This document shows positions 1 through 5,932 of a DNA stretch of 6,621 nucleotides, in pieces. Source of the stretch: JAFAZJ01 sp050183765 (GTDB lineage: Bacteria > Pseudomonadota > Alphaproteobacteria > Reyranellales > Reyranellaceae). Location of the stretch: assembly GCA_050183765.1 (NCBI GenBank), contig JBFXAZ010000191.1:1-6621 (forward strand), read 5' to 3'. The notes beneath the pieces were generated by a model that was not told the DNA's origin, searched no databases, and was given only the letters and a program-made list of their open reading frames with translations. The stretch's first letter is position 1; each line of letters starts with the position of its first letter. The translations under genes and the position numbers were made by a program.

Positions 1-60
1 CGCCGCGATGATCTTGGCAGCCGCCGTCACCGCCCGCTTGGCGGCGTGGGCGCTGGCGTC
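1..60 (-). other. Left edge, possible fragment of a coding region running off the window
   Basis: Read on the minus strand, positions 60 to 1 are open, and 19 of 20 codons end in G or C, as in a coding region here. The frame is the same as that of the oxidoreductase to the right and is separated from it by that gene's TAG stop. No ATG is present. A GTG at 28-30 (minus) has no convincing Shine-Dalgarno sequence. A plus-strand frame over the same bases has equally high GC3, so strand and identity cannot be decided. It may be the start of the next minus-strand gene, the end of a convergent gene, or non-coding. Confidence 0.15.
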
Positions 61-66
61 GTCTGT

Positions 67-96
67 CTCCCTCTCCCCGCAAGCGGGGAGAGGGAG
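67..96. repeat. Perfect GC-rich palindrome after the oxidoreductase stop (copy R1 of the CTCCCCGC family)
   Basis: The arms are 67-80 and 83-96, perfectly complementary over 14 bp around an AA centre. The core CTCCCCGC/GCGGGGAG recurs at 4820-4845, 5933-5960 and 6058-6085. This copy begins 6 nt beyond the TAG of the minus-strand oxidoreductase, so its transcript would end in a strong hairpin. There is no clear U-tract, so it is better seen as a dispersed REP-like element that could stabilise or terminate the 3' end than as a standard intrinsic terminator. Confidence 0.8.
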
Positions 97-102
97 GAGC
101 CG

Positions 103-1113
103 CTATTTCGGGTCCGGCCCCAGCTTCACCAGCAGCTTGCCGAAATTCTCGCCGCGCAGCAGGCCGATGAAGGCGCGCGGGGCGCGGTCGATGCCCTCGA
201 CCACGTCCTCGCGGTACTTCAGCTTGCCCGCCTTGATCCAGCCGGCCATCAACTTAAGCGCCCCCGGCCAGTGTCCGGCGTAGTCGGTGACGATGAAGCC
301 GCGGGCCGTGACGCGTTTGCCGACGAAGGTGCCGAGCAGGCGCGGACCCATCGGCGCCGTCTCGTTGTACTGCGAGATCGAGCCGCACAGCGCCACGCGA
401 GCGCCGAAGCTGAGGTTGCGCAGCACGGCGTCACCCACCGTGCCACCGACATTCTCGAAATAGACGTCGATGCCGTCGGGGCATACCGCAAGCAGCGCCG
501 CGTCGAGGTCCTTCTCGGCCTTGTAGTCGACACAGGCGTCGAAGCCGAGCTCTTTCACGACGAAGTCGCACTTGGCCTTGCCGCCAGCGATGCCGACGAC
601 GCGGCAGCCCATGATCTTGCCGATCTGACCGACCACCTGGCCCACCGCGCCCGACGCGGCGCTGACGACGATGGTCTCGCCCGGCCGCGGCTTGCCGCAA
701 TCGATCAGCCCGAAATAGGCGGTCATGCCGGGCATGCCGAGAATGCCGTTGGCGGTCGAGATCGGCGCGATGGCGGGATCGATCTTGCGCAGCTCGGCGG
801 CGCGCGCGACGCCATACTGCTGCCAGCCCAGCCGACCCTCGACGATCTCGCCGGCCTTGATCATGGGGTCGTTCGACTTCACCACCTCGCCGACGACACC
901 GCCGGTCATGACGGCGCCGATCGCCACCGGCGGCGAGTACGAGGCGGCGTCGCGCATGCGCCCGCGCATGTAGGGATCGAGCGACATGTAGACCACGCGC
1001 ACCAGCACCTCGAGCGGGCCGGGCTCGGGCACGTCGTACTCCTCGACGCGGAAATCGCTCTCGGCCGGTTCGCCGGCGGGACGGTTCATCAGCACGACGC
1101 GGCGGGCTTTCAT
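103..1113 (-). CDS. NADP-dependent oxidoreductase, MDR superfamily (zinc-independent, CurA/leukotriene B4 dehydrogenase-like)
   Basis: This is a 336-residue soluble protein, the usual length for the zinc-independent medium-chain reductase branch that reduces the C=C bond of enones or enals with NADPH (family knowledge). An N-terminal GroES-like catalytic domain covers roughly residues 1-125 and includes the typical YMSLDPYMRGRM segment at 42-53. A Rossmann domain follows, with the nucleotide-binding motif AASGAVG at 152-158 and the characteristic YFENVGG at 218-224. The segment YNETAPMGPR near 249-258 is also typical of this branch. I see no structural or catalytic zinc cysteine cluster. The ATG is preceded by GGAGA about 10 nt upstream, and the N-terminus matches the family, so the start looks right. 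It is divergent from the ThDP enzyme gene, with 452 bp between them, and is followed closely by palindrome R1. The substrate is unknown; it could equally be annotated as a quinone-oxidoreductase-like or alkenal reductase. Confidence 0.93.
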   Translation of the reverse strand: MKARRVVLMNRPAGEPAESDFRVEEYDVPEPGPLEVLVRVVYMSLDPYMRGRMRDAASYSPPVAIGAVMTGGVVGEVVKSNDPMIKAGEIVEGRLGWQQYGVARAAELRKIDPAIAPISTANGILGMPGMTAYFGLIDCGKPRPGETIVVSAASGAVGQVVGQIGKIMGCRVVGIAGGKAKCDFVVKELGFDACVDYKAEKDLDAALLAVCPDGIDVYFENVGGTVGDAVLRNLSFGARVALCGSISQYNETAPMGPRLLGTFVGKRVTARGFIVTDYAGHWPGALKLMAGWIKAGKLKYREDVVEGIDRAPRAFIGLLRGENFGKLLVKLGPDPK

Positions 1114-1182
1114 GGGATCAGGTCTCCGGTGTTGGCGTCGAACGGGTCAGGACGCGAAGCCCAAGCGTAGCGTCTTGACCAA

Positions 1183-1218
1183 AGCTCTCTCCACCCCCTT
1201 TAGGGGGTGGAGAGAGCT
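1183..1218. repeat. Perfect 17-bp palindrome with TT centre in the divergent intergenic region
   Basis: Arms 1183-1199 and 1202-1218 are exact reverse complements around TT, giving a 36-nt hairpin built from AGCTCTCTCCACCCCCT and its complement. It lies 70 bp upstream of the oxidoreductase start and 5 nt before the 11-bp array. Its arm sequence differs from the CTCCCCGC family, so I treat it as a separate element. It could extrude as a cruciform or form an RNA hairpin on either strand. It is not followed by a U-tract. Confidence 0.85.
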
Positions 1219-1223
1219 GGGGA

Positions 1224-1341
1224 CGTTGGCACCCCGTTGGAACCCCGTTGGAAGGGGGTTGGAACCCCGTCGGAAGCCCCCGTTGGAAGGCGTCGGAAGA
1301 CGTTGGAACCCCGTTGGAAGGGGGTCGGAAGACCGTTGGAA
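1224..1341. repeat. Tandem array of 11 octamers with about 11-bp period
   Basis: Eleven copies of the octamer consensus [C/G]GT[T/C]GGAA begin at 1224, 1235, 1246, 1257, 1268, 1281, 1291, 1301, 1312, 1323 and 1334. The first copy ends in CA rather than AA. Eight of the ten steps are near-exact 11-bp steps and the others are 13, 10 and 10, close to one DNA helical turn. The spacers are mostly CCC or GGG, so CCCC-gttggaa-GGGG mini-hairpins are possible at 1243-1257 and 1309-1323. Frames open across it give repetitive low-complexity peptides and no start with a good ribosome binding site, so it appears non-coding. It may be a minisatellite or a helically phased protein-binding array; function is unknown. 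Confidence 0.9.
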
Positions 1342-1553
1342 GCTCACGCATCGGCGCTCACGCTCCGGCATTTCCGATGCTGACGTCGTTGTCACGGATC
1401 ACCCGCGAACGGGTGTCGTTCGCGCGTTCGGCAGGCTTGGGCGAATCGTTTGGTAACAGGGCATGGGCGCTCACTCGTGCGAAACGATGAACCACCTCCC
1501 GCGCGCACGACATTGCAGCGGCGCGCGTCGCGAGTCAATGTCGGCGCAACGAA
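1342..1553. other. Remainder of the divergent intergenic region, promoter-containing but otherwise unassigned
   Basis: No gene is supported here. The stretch should carry the promoter of the ThDP enzyme gene, but I cannot pick convincing -35 and -10 boxes. Visible structure includes a 6-bp hairpin CACCCG-cgaa-CGGGTG at 1400-1415, a 7-bp inverted repeat ATCGTTT (1445-1451)/AAACGAT (1482-1488), and a longer inverted repeat listed separately. Confidence 0.5.
1508..1543. promoter_or_regulatory. Perfect 8-bp inverted repeat ahead of the ThDP enzyme gene, candidate operator
   Basis: CGACATTG at 1508-1515 is the exact reverse complement of CAATGTCG at 1536-1543, with 20 nt between the arms. It ends 10 nt before the GAGGAG ribosome binding site at 1554-1559. 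The position fits an operator or a 5'-leader stem. The spacing is wider than most dimeric repressor sites, and such an 8-bp pair could occur by chance within a few hundred bases of GC-rich sequence. Confidence 0.35.
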
Positions 1554-1565
1554 GAGGAGTGGAAC

Positions 1566-3254
1566 ATGAGCGTGGCCGCGGACACCAAGGGTGCGAATAC
1601 CATCACCGGGCGCAGCGCCTTCCTCGCGCTGCTGAAGGACGAGGGCGTCACCACCTTGTTCGGCAATCCCGGCACCACCGAGCTGCCGATCATGCACGCG
1701 CTCGCCGAGCATCCCGATCTCGGCTACGTGCTGGGCCTGCAGGAATCGGTGGTGATCGCCATGGCCGACGGCTTCACCCGCGCCTCGGGCAAGCTCACCT
1801 CGTGCAACGTCCACGTCGCGCCCGGCCTGGGCAACGCCATCGGCGCGATCTACACGGCGCTGATGTCGGGCACGCCGATGATCGTCACCGCCGGCCAGCA
1901 GGAGCAGGGCCACGGTCTCACCGAGCCGCTGCTCTACGCACCGCTGGTGCCGATCGCGCAGCCGGTGGTGAAATGGGCCACCGAGGTCACGCGCATCGAG
2001 GACCTGCCGCGCATCATGCGCCGCGCCGCCAAGATCGCCACCACGGCACCCACCGGCCCGGTGTTCATCTCGCTGCCCGGCGACATCCTCAACGACGAGG
2101 CGCCGCTCGACCTCGGCGAGTCGACCCGCGTCGACACCGCGGTGCGTCCCTCGGATGCGGCGCTGGAAGCCTTCGCGCGCCGCCTGCTCGCGGCCAAGTC
2201 GCCGGTGATCGTCGCCGGCACGGAGATCGTCACCTCGGACGCGCTCGACGAGGCGGCGCGCTTCGCCGCGCTGCTCGGCGCGCCGGTGTGGCAGCAGACA
2301 GTGAACACCGGCGCGCATTTCCTCTCCGAGCACGTCTGCTTCATGGGCTCGCTCAATCGGAACCAGCGCTTCGTGCGCGACATCCTGGCGCCGCACGATG
2401 TGCTGTTGTGCCTCGGCTCCGACGTGCTGCAGATGTCGGTCTACAGCGAGGTCGAGCCGCTGCCGGTCGACACCAGGGTGCTGCAGATCGGCCTGCGCGA
2501 CTGGGAGATGGGCAAGAACTTCCCGGCCGAGATCGCGCTGCGCGCCGACGTGAAGGAGACGCTGAAGGCGCTGATCCCGGTGCTGGAGCGACTCGGTGGC
2601 GCGGCGCTGGCGTCGAAGGCATGCACCGCGATCGCCGGCTTCTCGCCGAGGAACTGGAGCGCCAAGCGCGAGGCCAAGCGGCAGCAGACGGCGCTGCGTG
2701 CCGAGGCCAGCCCGCTGCATCCCGAATGGGTGATGATGCGGCTGTCGGAGCGCCTGCCGCACGACGCGATCATCGTCGACGAGGGGCTGACCAGCGCCAA
2801 CAGCCTGGTGAGCTACTGGCCGTTCCGCGACCGCTACTCGTACTTCGGCAATGTCAGCGGCGGCATCGGCTGGGGCATCGCCGCGGCGGTGGGCGTGCAG
2901 CTGGCGCAACCCAAGCGCCGCGTGGTGGCGGTGATCGGCGACGGCAGCTCGATGTACAGCGTGCAGGCGCTGTGGAGCGCGGCGCACTACAGGCAGCCGG
3001 TGATCTTCCTGATCGCCAACAACGGCGGCTACCAGATCCTCAAGGACCGGCTGAAGCTGTTCCACGGCAACGACCAGCCGATCGGCATGGATTTCCGCGA
3101 CCCGCCGATCGACTTCTCCGGCCTGGCCCGCTCCTTCGGCGTCACCGCGCGCCGCGCGACCACGGCGATCGAACTCGACGCCGCGCTCGACGCGGCGATG
3201 GCGAAGACGGACGGGCCGACGCTGATCGAGGCGATGGTCGGCAAGGCGACGTGA
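1566..3254 (+). CDS. Thiamine diphosphate-dependent enzyme, benzoylformate decarboxylase-like
   Basis: This is a 562-residue cytosolic protein with the three-domain order of the ThDP decarboxylase/acetolactate synthase family: PYR domain about 15-180, central domain about 200-335, PP domain about 370-550. The ThDP-activating glutamate is E60 in LQESVVIAMADG. The Mg-diphosphate motif runs from GDG (458-460) to NN (485-486). Recalled Pseudomonas putida benzoylformate decarboxylase aligns well: GNPG at 33-36 is shared, its Ser26 corresponds to T37, its His70 to H83 (NVHVAPGLGNAIG), and VVKW (134-137) matches its PLVKW. Its catalytic His281, however, aligns without gaps to S291 in DVLQMSVYSE. The protein therefore probably acts on a 2-keto acid, but benzoylformate is not a safe substrate call; an acetolactate-synthase-like carboligase or another 2-keto acid decarboxylase is possible. 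The start is fixed by GAGGAG 6 nt before the ATG. An earlier ATG at 1538 lies in another frame. The gene stands alone on its strand, divergent from the oxidoreductase and convergent with the receiver gene. Confidence 0.93.
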   Translation: MSVAADTKGANTITGRSAFLALLKDEGVTTLFGNPGTTELPIMHALAEHPDLGYVLGLQESVVIAMADGFTRASGKLTSCNVHVAPGLGNAIGAIYTALMSGTPMIVTAGQQEQGHGLTEPLLYAPLVPIAQPVVKWATEVTRIEDLPRIMRRAAKIATTAPTGPVFISLPGDILNDEAPLDLGESTRVDTAVRPSDAALEAFARRLLAAKSPVIVAGTEIVTSDALDEAARFAALLGAPVWQQTVNTGAHFLSEHVCFMGSLNRNQRFVRDILAPHDVLLCLGSDVLQMSVYSEVEPLPVDTRVLQIGLRDWEMGKNFPAEIALRADVKETLKALIPVLERLGGAALASKACTAIAGFSPRNWSAKREAKRQQTALRAEASPLHPEWVMMRLSERLPHDAIIVDEGLTSANSLVSYWPFRDRYSYFGNVSGGIGWGIAAAVGVQLAQPKRRVVAVIGDGSSMYSVQALWSAAHYRQPVIFLIANNGGYQILKDRLKLFHGNDQPIGMDFRDPPIDFSGLARSFGVTARRATTAIELDAALDAAMAKTDGPTLIEAMVGKAT

Positions 3255-3261
3255 ATTCTTC

Positions 3262-3314
3262 GGGCCGCGTCGCTCCAGCGACGCATCATGAGCGCCGCTG
3301 GAGCGGCGCGGCCC
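3262..3314. terminator. Long hairpin between convergent genes, likely bidirectional terminator
   Basis: Arms 3262-3280 and 3296-3314 pair over 19 bp with one T/G wobble position, around a 15-nt loop. Pairing extends outward with CTT/AAG after one mismatch. It begins 7 nt after the ThDP enzyme stop and ends 6 nt before the receiver gene stop, so it serves both transcripts. Neither side has a strong U-tract, so termination is inferred from position and stem strength rather than a textbook signature. Confidence 0.7.
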
Positions 3315-3320
3315 CAAGAG

Positions 3321-3686
3321 TTAGATCACACCCGCCTTTTCCAGCATCTCCTTGATGTCGCCGGGCATGAACGGCTTGGCGATCGTCGAGGCGCCGGCGT
3401 ACTCGGCCTCCAGCGCCTGGGCGCCGTAGCCGGTGGCGAAGGCGAAGGGGATGTTGCGCGAGCGCAGGATGTCGGCGACGGGAAAGCTGCGCTTGCCGTC
3501 GAGATTGACGTCGAGGATCACGAAGTCGACGGACTCGCTGGCCGCCTTCTTCAGCGCGTCGTCGAGATGGCTGCAGACGCCGGCGACCTCCAGGCCGAGC
3601 TCCTCGAGGATGTCCTCGACCAGCATGGCCACCAGCATCTCGTCCTCGACCACGAGGACCCGCCGCTTGCGCCCGTCGGCTGTCAC
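3321..3686 (-). CDS. Single-domain response regulator, 'FAT GUY' type receiver
   Basis: This is a 121-residue protein consisting of one CheY-like receiver domain and no output domain. Visible receiver residues are the acidic pair E14-D15, phospho-acceptor D59 (VILDVNLDG), T85, and K104 in the AKPF motif. Residues 80-87 read PFAFATGY, the signature of the FAT GUY receiver group, known from family knowledge to work with HWE/HisKA_2 kinases in alphaproteobacterial phosphorelays, including the general stress response. The start chosen is GTG at 3684-3686. Its GTGA overlaps the kinase stop by 4 nt, and an AGGAGGAGG ribosome binding site lies 7 nt upstream inside the kinase gene. The frame stays open far upstream across the kinase, but that stretch is an arginine- and alanine-rich shadow. 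The protein probably relays or drains phosphate from the adjacent kinase; the target beyond that is unknown. Confidence 0.9.
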   Translation of the reverse strand: MTADGRKRRVLVVEDEMLVAMLVEDILEELGLEVAGVCSHLDDALKKAASESVDFVILDVNLDGKRSFPVADILRSRNIPFAFATGYGAQALEAEYAGASTIAKPFMPGDIKEMLEKAGVI

Positions 3687-4744
3687 GATGGGCCCTCCTC
3701 CTCGCGCATGGACTCGAGCGGCGCCTCGATGAAGCAGACGACGCCGTCCGGTCGGTACTCGATTTTCACCCGTCCGCGCAACTCCGCCGCCAGGCCGCGC
3801 TCGATCAGGCGCGAGCCGAAGCCGCGGCGCGTCGGCGTGCCGACCGGCGGGCCGCCGCTCTCGCGCCAGCGCAGGCCGAAGGTATCGCCGAAGATCCGCC
3901 ACACGACCTCGACACGGCCGGTCAGGCTGGAGAGCGCGCCGTACTTGCTGGCGTTGGTGCCCAGCTCGTTCAGCGCCAGCGACAGCGCGACGGCGCACTT
4001 CGGCCGCAGGCGGAAATCGGGGCCCTCCAGGGTGAAGCGCGCCGGATCGGCCACGCCATGCGGCTTGAGCGAGATGCCGACCACCTCGTGCAGCGCGGCG
4101 CCCTCCCAGTTCTGCTCGGTGAGCAGGGTGTGCACGTTGCCCAGCGCCTGCAGCCGCGCCTCGAAGCCGCGCTGCACCGCCTGCGGCACGCCGCGCCCGG
4201 TGAGCGACTGACGGGCGATCGACTGCACCGTCGCCAGGGTGTTCTTGACGCGGTGGTTCAGCTCGTTGATCAGCAGCTCGCGGTCTTCCTCGGCGCGCTT
4301 GCGGTCGGTGACATCGCGGAACACCACGCCCATGCCATCGCCCAGCGGGAACAGGCGGTAGGCGAGCCAGCGCCCGTGCACGAGGACGGACCTCGCCTCC
4401 GAGATCACGGTGTCGCGCGCCGCCATGGTGCGGCGAAACAGCCTGCCCAGCTCGGTCTCGGTCGCGGAGGGGAAGACATCCCACAGCACCCGGCCCAGCA
4501 CGGACTCGGCCGGCACGCCGAAATGGCGCACCGCGGCCTCGTTGAACCTGACGATGCGGAAGGTGCTGTCGAGCGCGTAGAAGCCCTCGCCGATGCCGTC
4601 GATCAGCCGCGTCAGCTCGCTCTCGCTGTCGAGCCCGACGCCGCCGCCGCGCAGCAGGCGCGCAAGGTAGGCGCGCGCCTCGGCCGTGTCGCGAAAGCGA
4701 CCGGTCGAGACCGCGTCGGCGATCAGCACCTCAAGTTCGGACAT
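3683..4744 (-). CDS. Cytoplasmic PAS-domain sensor histidine kinase, HWE family
   Basis: The protein has 353 residues and no signal peptide or membrane segment, so it senses an intracellular cue. A helical N-terminal stretch (about 1-40) precedes a PAS domain at about 41-150, which ends in the usual FRDVTDRKRAEE linker. No LOV photoreceptor cysteine motif is seen. The phospho-acceptor is H164 in ELNHRVKN, followed by the long HWE-type dimerisation helices. The ATPase domain has the N-box at about 256-269 (ALNELGTNASKYG), the W293-R-E295 motif in LRWRESGGP, and GFGSRLIERGL at 308-318. In HWE kinases the N-box usually begins with histidine (HELxTN); here it is N259. The start at 4744 is an ATG just before SELEVL; an in-frame TTG at 4777 would add 11 residues with no better ribosome binding site. 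The stop overlaps the receiver start (GTGA), indicating translational coupling. The gene lies 105 nt downstream of the dehydrogenase gene and may share or have its own promoter. Confidence 0.92.
   Translation of the reverse strand: MSELEVLIADAVSTGRFRDTAEARAYLARLLRGGGVGLDSESELTRLIDGIGEGFYALDSTFRIVRFNEAAVRHFGVPAESVLGRVLWDVFPSATETELGRLFRRTMAARDTVISEARSVLVHGRWLAYRLFPLGDGMGVVFRDVTDRKRAEEDRELLINELNHRVKNTLATVQSIARQSLTGRGVPQAVQRGFEARLQALGNVHTLLTEQNWEGAALHEVVGISLKPHGVADPARFTLEGPDFRLRPKCAVALSLALNELGTNASKYGALSSLTGRVEVVWRIFGDTFGLRWRESGGPPVGTPTRRGFGSRLIERGLAAELRGRVKIEYRPDGVVCFIEAPLESMREEEGPS
3694..3702 (-). promoter_or_regulatory. Ribosome binding site of the receiver gene inside the kinase coding sequence
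   Basis: On the minus strand the sequence reads AGGAGGAGG, and its proximal end is 7 nt from the GTG at 3684-3686. It encodes part of the Arg-Glu-Glu-Glu tail of the kinase. It decides the receiver start among several possible upstream codons in the long open frame. Confidence 0.75.
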
Positions 4745-4819
4745 CGCCCCAGAACGTGCAGGTTCCCGTTGCCCCAACCGACACCAACGCAGCGGATGCT
4801 CAAGGGTTCCCCCGCGATT

Positions 4820-4845
4820 CCCTCTCCCCGCAGGCGGGAGGGAGA
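4820..4845. repeat. Imperfect GC-rich palindrome after the dehydrogenase stop (copy R2)
   Basis: The core CTCCCCGC-ag-GCGGGAG is a degraded version of R1: one G is missing from the right arm, leaving a bulged C. It begins 4 nt past the TGA of the minus-strand dehydrogenase and lies in the 105-nt gap before the kinase. Transcription continuing leftward into the kinase gene would read through it, so it could attenuate or separate the two transcription units. Confidence 0.65.
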
Positions 4846-4849
4846 AAGA

Positions 4850-5914
4850 TCAGCCGCCCAGCAGAGCCGGGGCGGCCTTGATCTCCTGGCGCTCCACCTT
4901 CTTGACGATCTCGGTGAGCTTCTTGTGGGTCGGCGCCTTGACGCCGATGGTGTCGCCGCGCTCGGCGATGTAGCCGTTCATGAACTCGATCTCGGTGCGG
5001 CGGCCCTTGCGGATGTCCTGTGCCATCGACGGGCGCTGGATGTCGGCGCGCGGGTTGGGGTTGGTGTTCGAGCCCGGCCGCAGGATGGCCTCGATCTCGT
5101 CGAGCGCCGCCTTGTCGTTCTCCGACGCCCTGGCCAGCGTTTCGGGATCGAGCTTGCCGATCTTCTCGATGTGGTAGCCCAGCGCCTGGCCGACACGCAC
5201 GGCCTCGCCGCCGAGCTGGATCGAGAAGCGGCGGATGGCGTCGTTGCGGTCGCAGTCCGAGCCGGTCAGGCCGGTGGCGGCCGACACGCCGTTCTTCATG
5301 CCGTTCTGGCACAGCTTGGACCAGCGCTCGCCCCACAGGTTCGTGGTGGTCTTGGCGCTGTCGATCATGCCGACCATCTCGCGCAATTCCTCGACGCGCC
5401 TAGTGATGCGGCCATGCACTTCGCCGACGCGGAAGACGGTGTGCTTGTCGCCGCCCTTGGCCACGGTACGGCGGATGGTGGCCGGCTCGTACATGTCGAC
5501 CGAGATCAGCGAGGCGACCATGCCCACCGTCTTGCCCCAGCCGACCATGCCGGCGATGCGCTCCTCGTTGAGGCAGTTCTGCAGCGAGACCACGAAGCCA
5601 TCGGGCGACAGATACTGGCGGATCATCGCCGTCGCCCACTCGGTGTCGTAGGACTTCACGGCGACGAAGGCGATGTCGATCGGCTTCTGGCGGCTGAGAT
5701 CCTGCAGCTCGGTGATGTGCATGGTCTTGGCCTTGGTGACCGTGAACTTCTCCTCCGGCGTCACGCCGTCGAGCATCAGGCCGCGCGAACGGATGGCCTC
5801 GATGTTCTCCGGCCACATGTCGATCAGGGTCACGTCGTGCCCGTTCTGCGCCAGATAGCCGCCGACATAGCCGCCCAGCGCGCCGACGCCGACCACCGCG
5901 ATCCGCTTGCCCAT
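4850..5914 (-). CDS. Ketopantoate reductase-family NAD(P)-dependent dehydrogenase (2-dehydropantoate 2-reductase-like)
   Basis: The protein has 354 residues. The N-terminal Rossmann fold carries GVGALG at 9-14, followed by the expected helix. Family residues are visible: K87 in VAVKSYDT, N113 in LQNCLN, K200 in RWSKLCQN, and the C-terminal signature with S296, Q299-D300 and E308 (SMAQDIRKGRRTEIE). By family knowledge such enzymes reduce 2-keto acids such as ketopantoate to the hydroxy acid with NADPH in the cytosol. It is about 50 residues longer than E. coli PanE (303, from memory), with extra charged sequence around 255-292, and many such paralogues are not the pantothenate enzyme. I therefore give no gene symbol. 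The ATG at 5914 follows GGGAGGG by 4 nt and starts directly at the Rossmann strand. The frame is open to 6139, but that extension translates palindromic repeat DNA. It is divergent from the dioxygenase gene and upstream of the kinase-receiver pair on the same strand. Confidence 0.92.
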   Translation of the reverse strand: MGKRIAVVGVGALGGYVGGYLAQNGHDVTLIDMWPENIEAIRSRGLMLDGVTPEEKFTVTKAKTMHITELQDLSRQKPIDIAFVAVKSYDTEWATAMIRQYLSPDGFVVSLQNCLNEERIAGMVGWGKTVGMVASLISVDMYEPATIRRTVAKGGDKHTVFRVGEVHGRITRRVEELREMVGMIDSAKTTTNLWGERWSKLCQNGMKNGVSAATGLTGSDCDRNDAIRRFSIQLGGEAVRVGQALGYHIEKIGKLDPETLARASENDKAALDEIEAILRPGSNTNPNPRADIQRPSMAQDIRKGRRTEIEFMNGYIAERGDTIGVKAPTHKKLTEIVKKVERQEIKAAPALLGG

Positions 5915-5932
5915 GAGTCCCTCCCTGAATTC

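Noticed and set aside
46..1170. 374-residue plus-strand open frame opposite the oxidoreductase
   Set aside because: It is antisense to a clear MDR-family gene, is rich in Ala, Arg, His and Asp as expected for a GC-rich complement, and shows no domain.
1224..1341. CRISPR array
   Set aside because: The repeats are 8 nt with 2-5 nt spacers and there are no cas genes; a CRISPR needs repeats and spacers of roughly 25-40 nt.
1118..1395. Short open frames encoding SNGVPTGFQ-like repeats across the 11-bp array
   Set aside because: The repetition in the peptide simply follows the DNA array; several frames are open at once and none has a convincing ribosome binding site.
1392..3317. 641-residue minus-strand open frame opposite the ThDP enzyme gene
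   Set aside because: It is an antisense shadow with low-complexity Arg/His/Asp-rich translation. It begins inside the shared terminator hairpin and ends in the intergenic region.
1463..3355. 630-residue plus-strand frame overlapping the ThDP enzyme gene
   Set aside because: It is the same strand in a different frame, with Arg/Ala-rich sequence and no motifs; the neighbouring frame holds every conserved ThDP-enzyme residue.
3687..4484. Upstream extension of the receiver frame, giving a 387-residue protein
   Set aside because: The extension lies out of frame within the kinase gene and is Arg/Ala-rich noise; the GTG at 3684-3686 with AGGAGG explains the real start.
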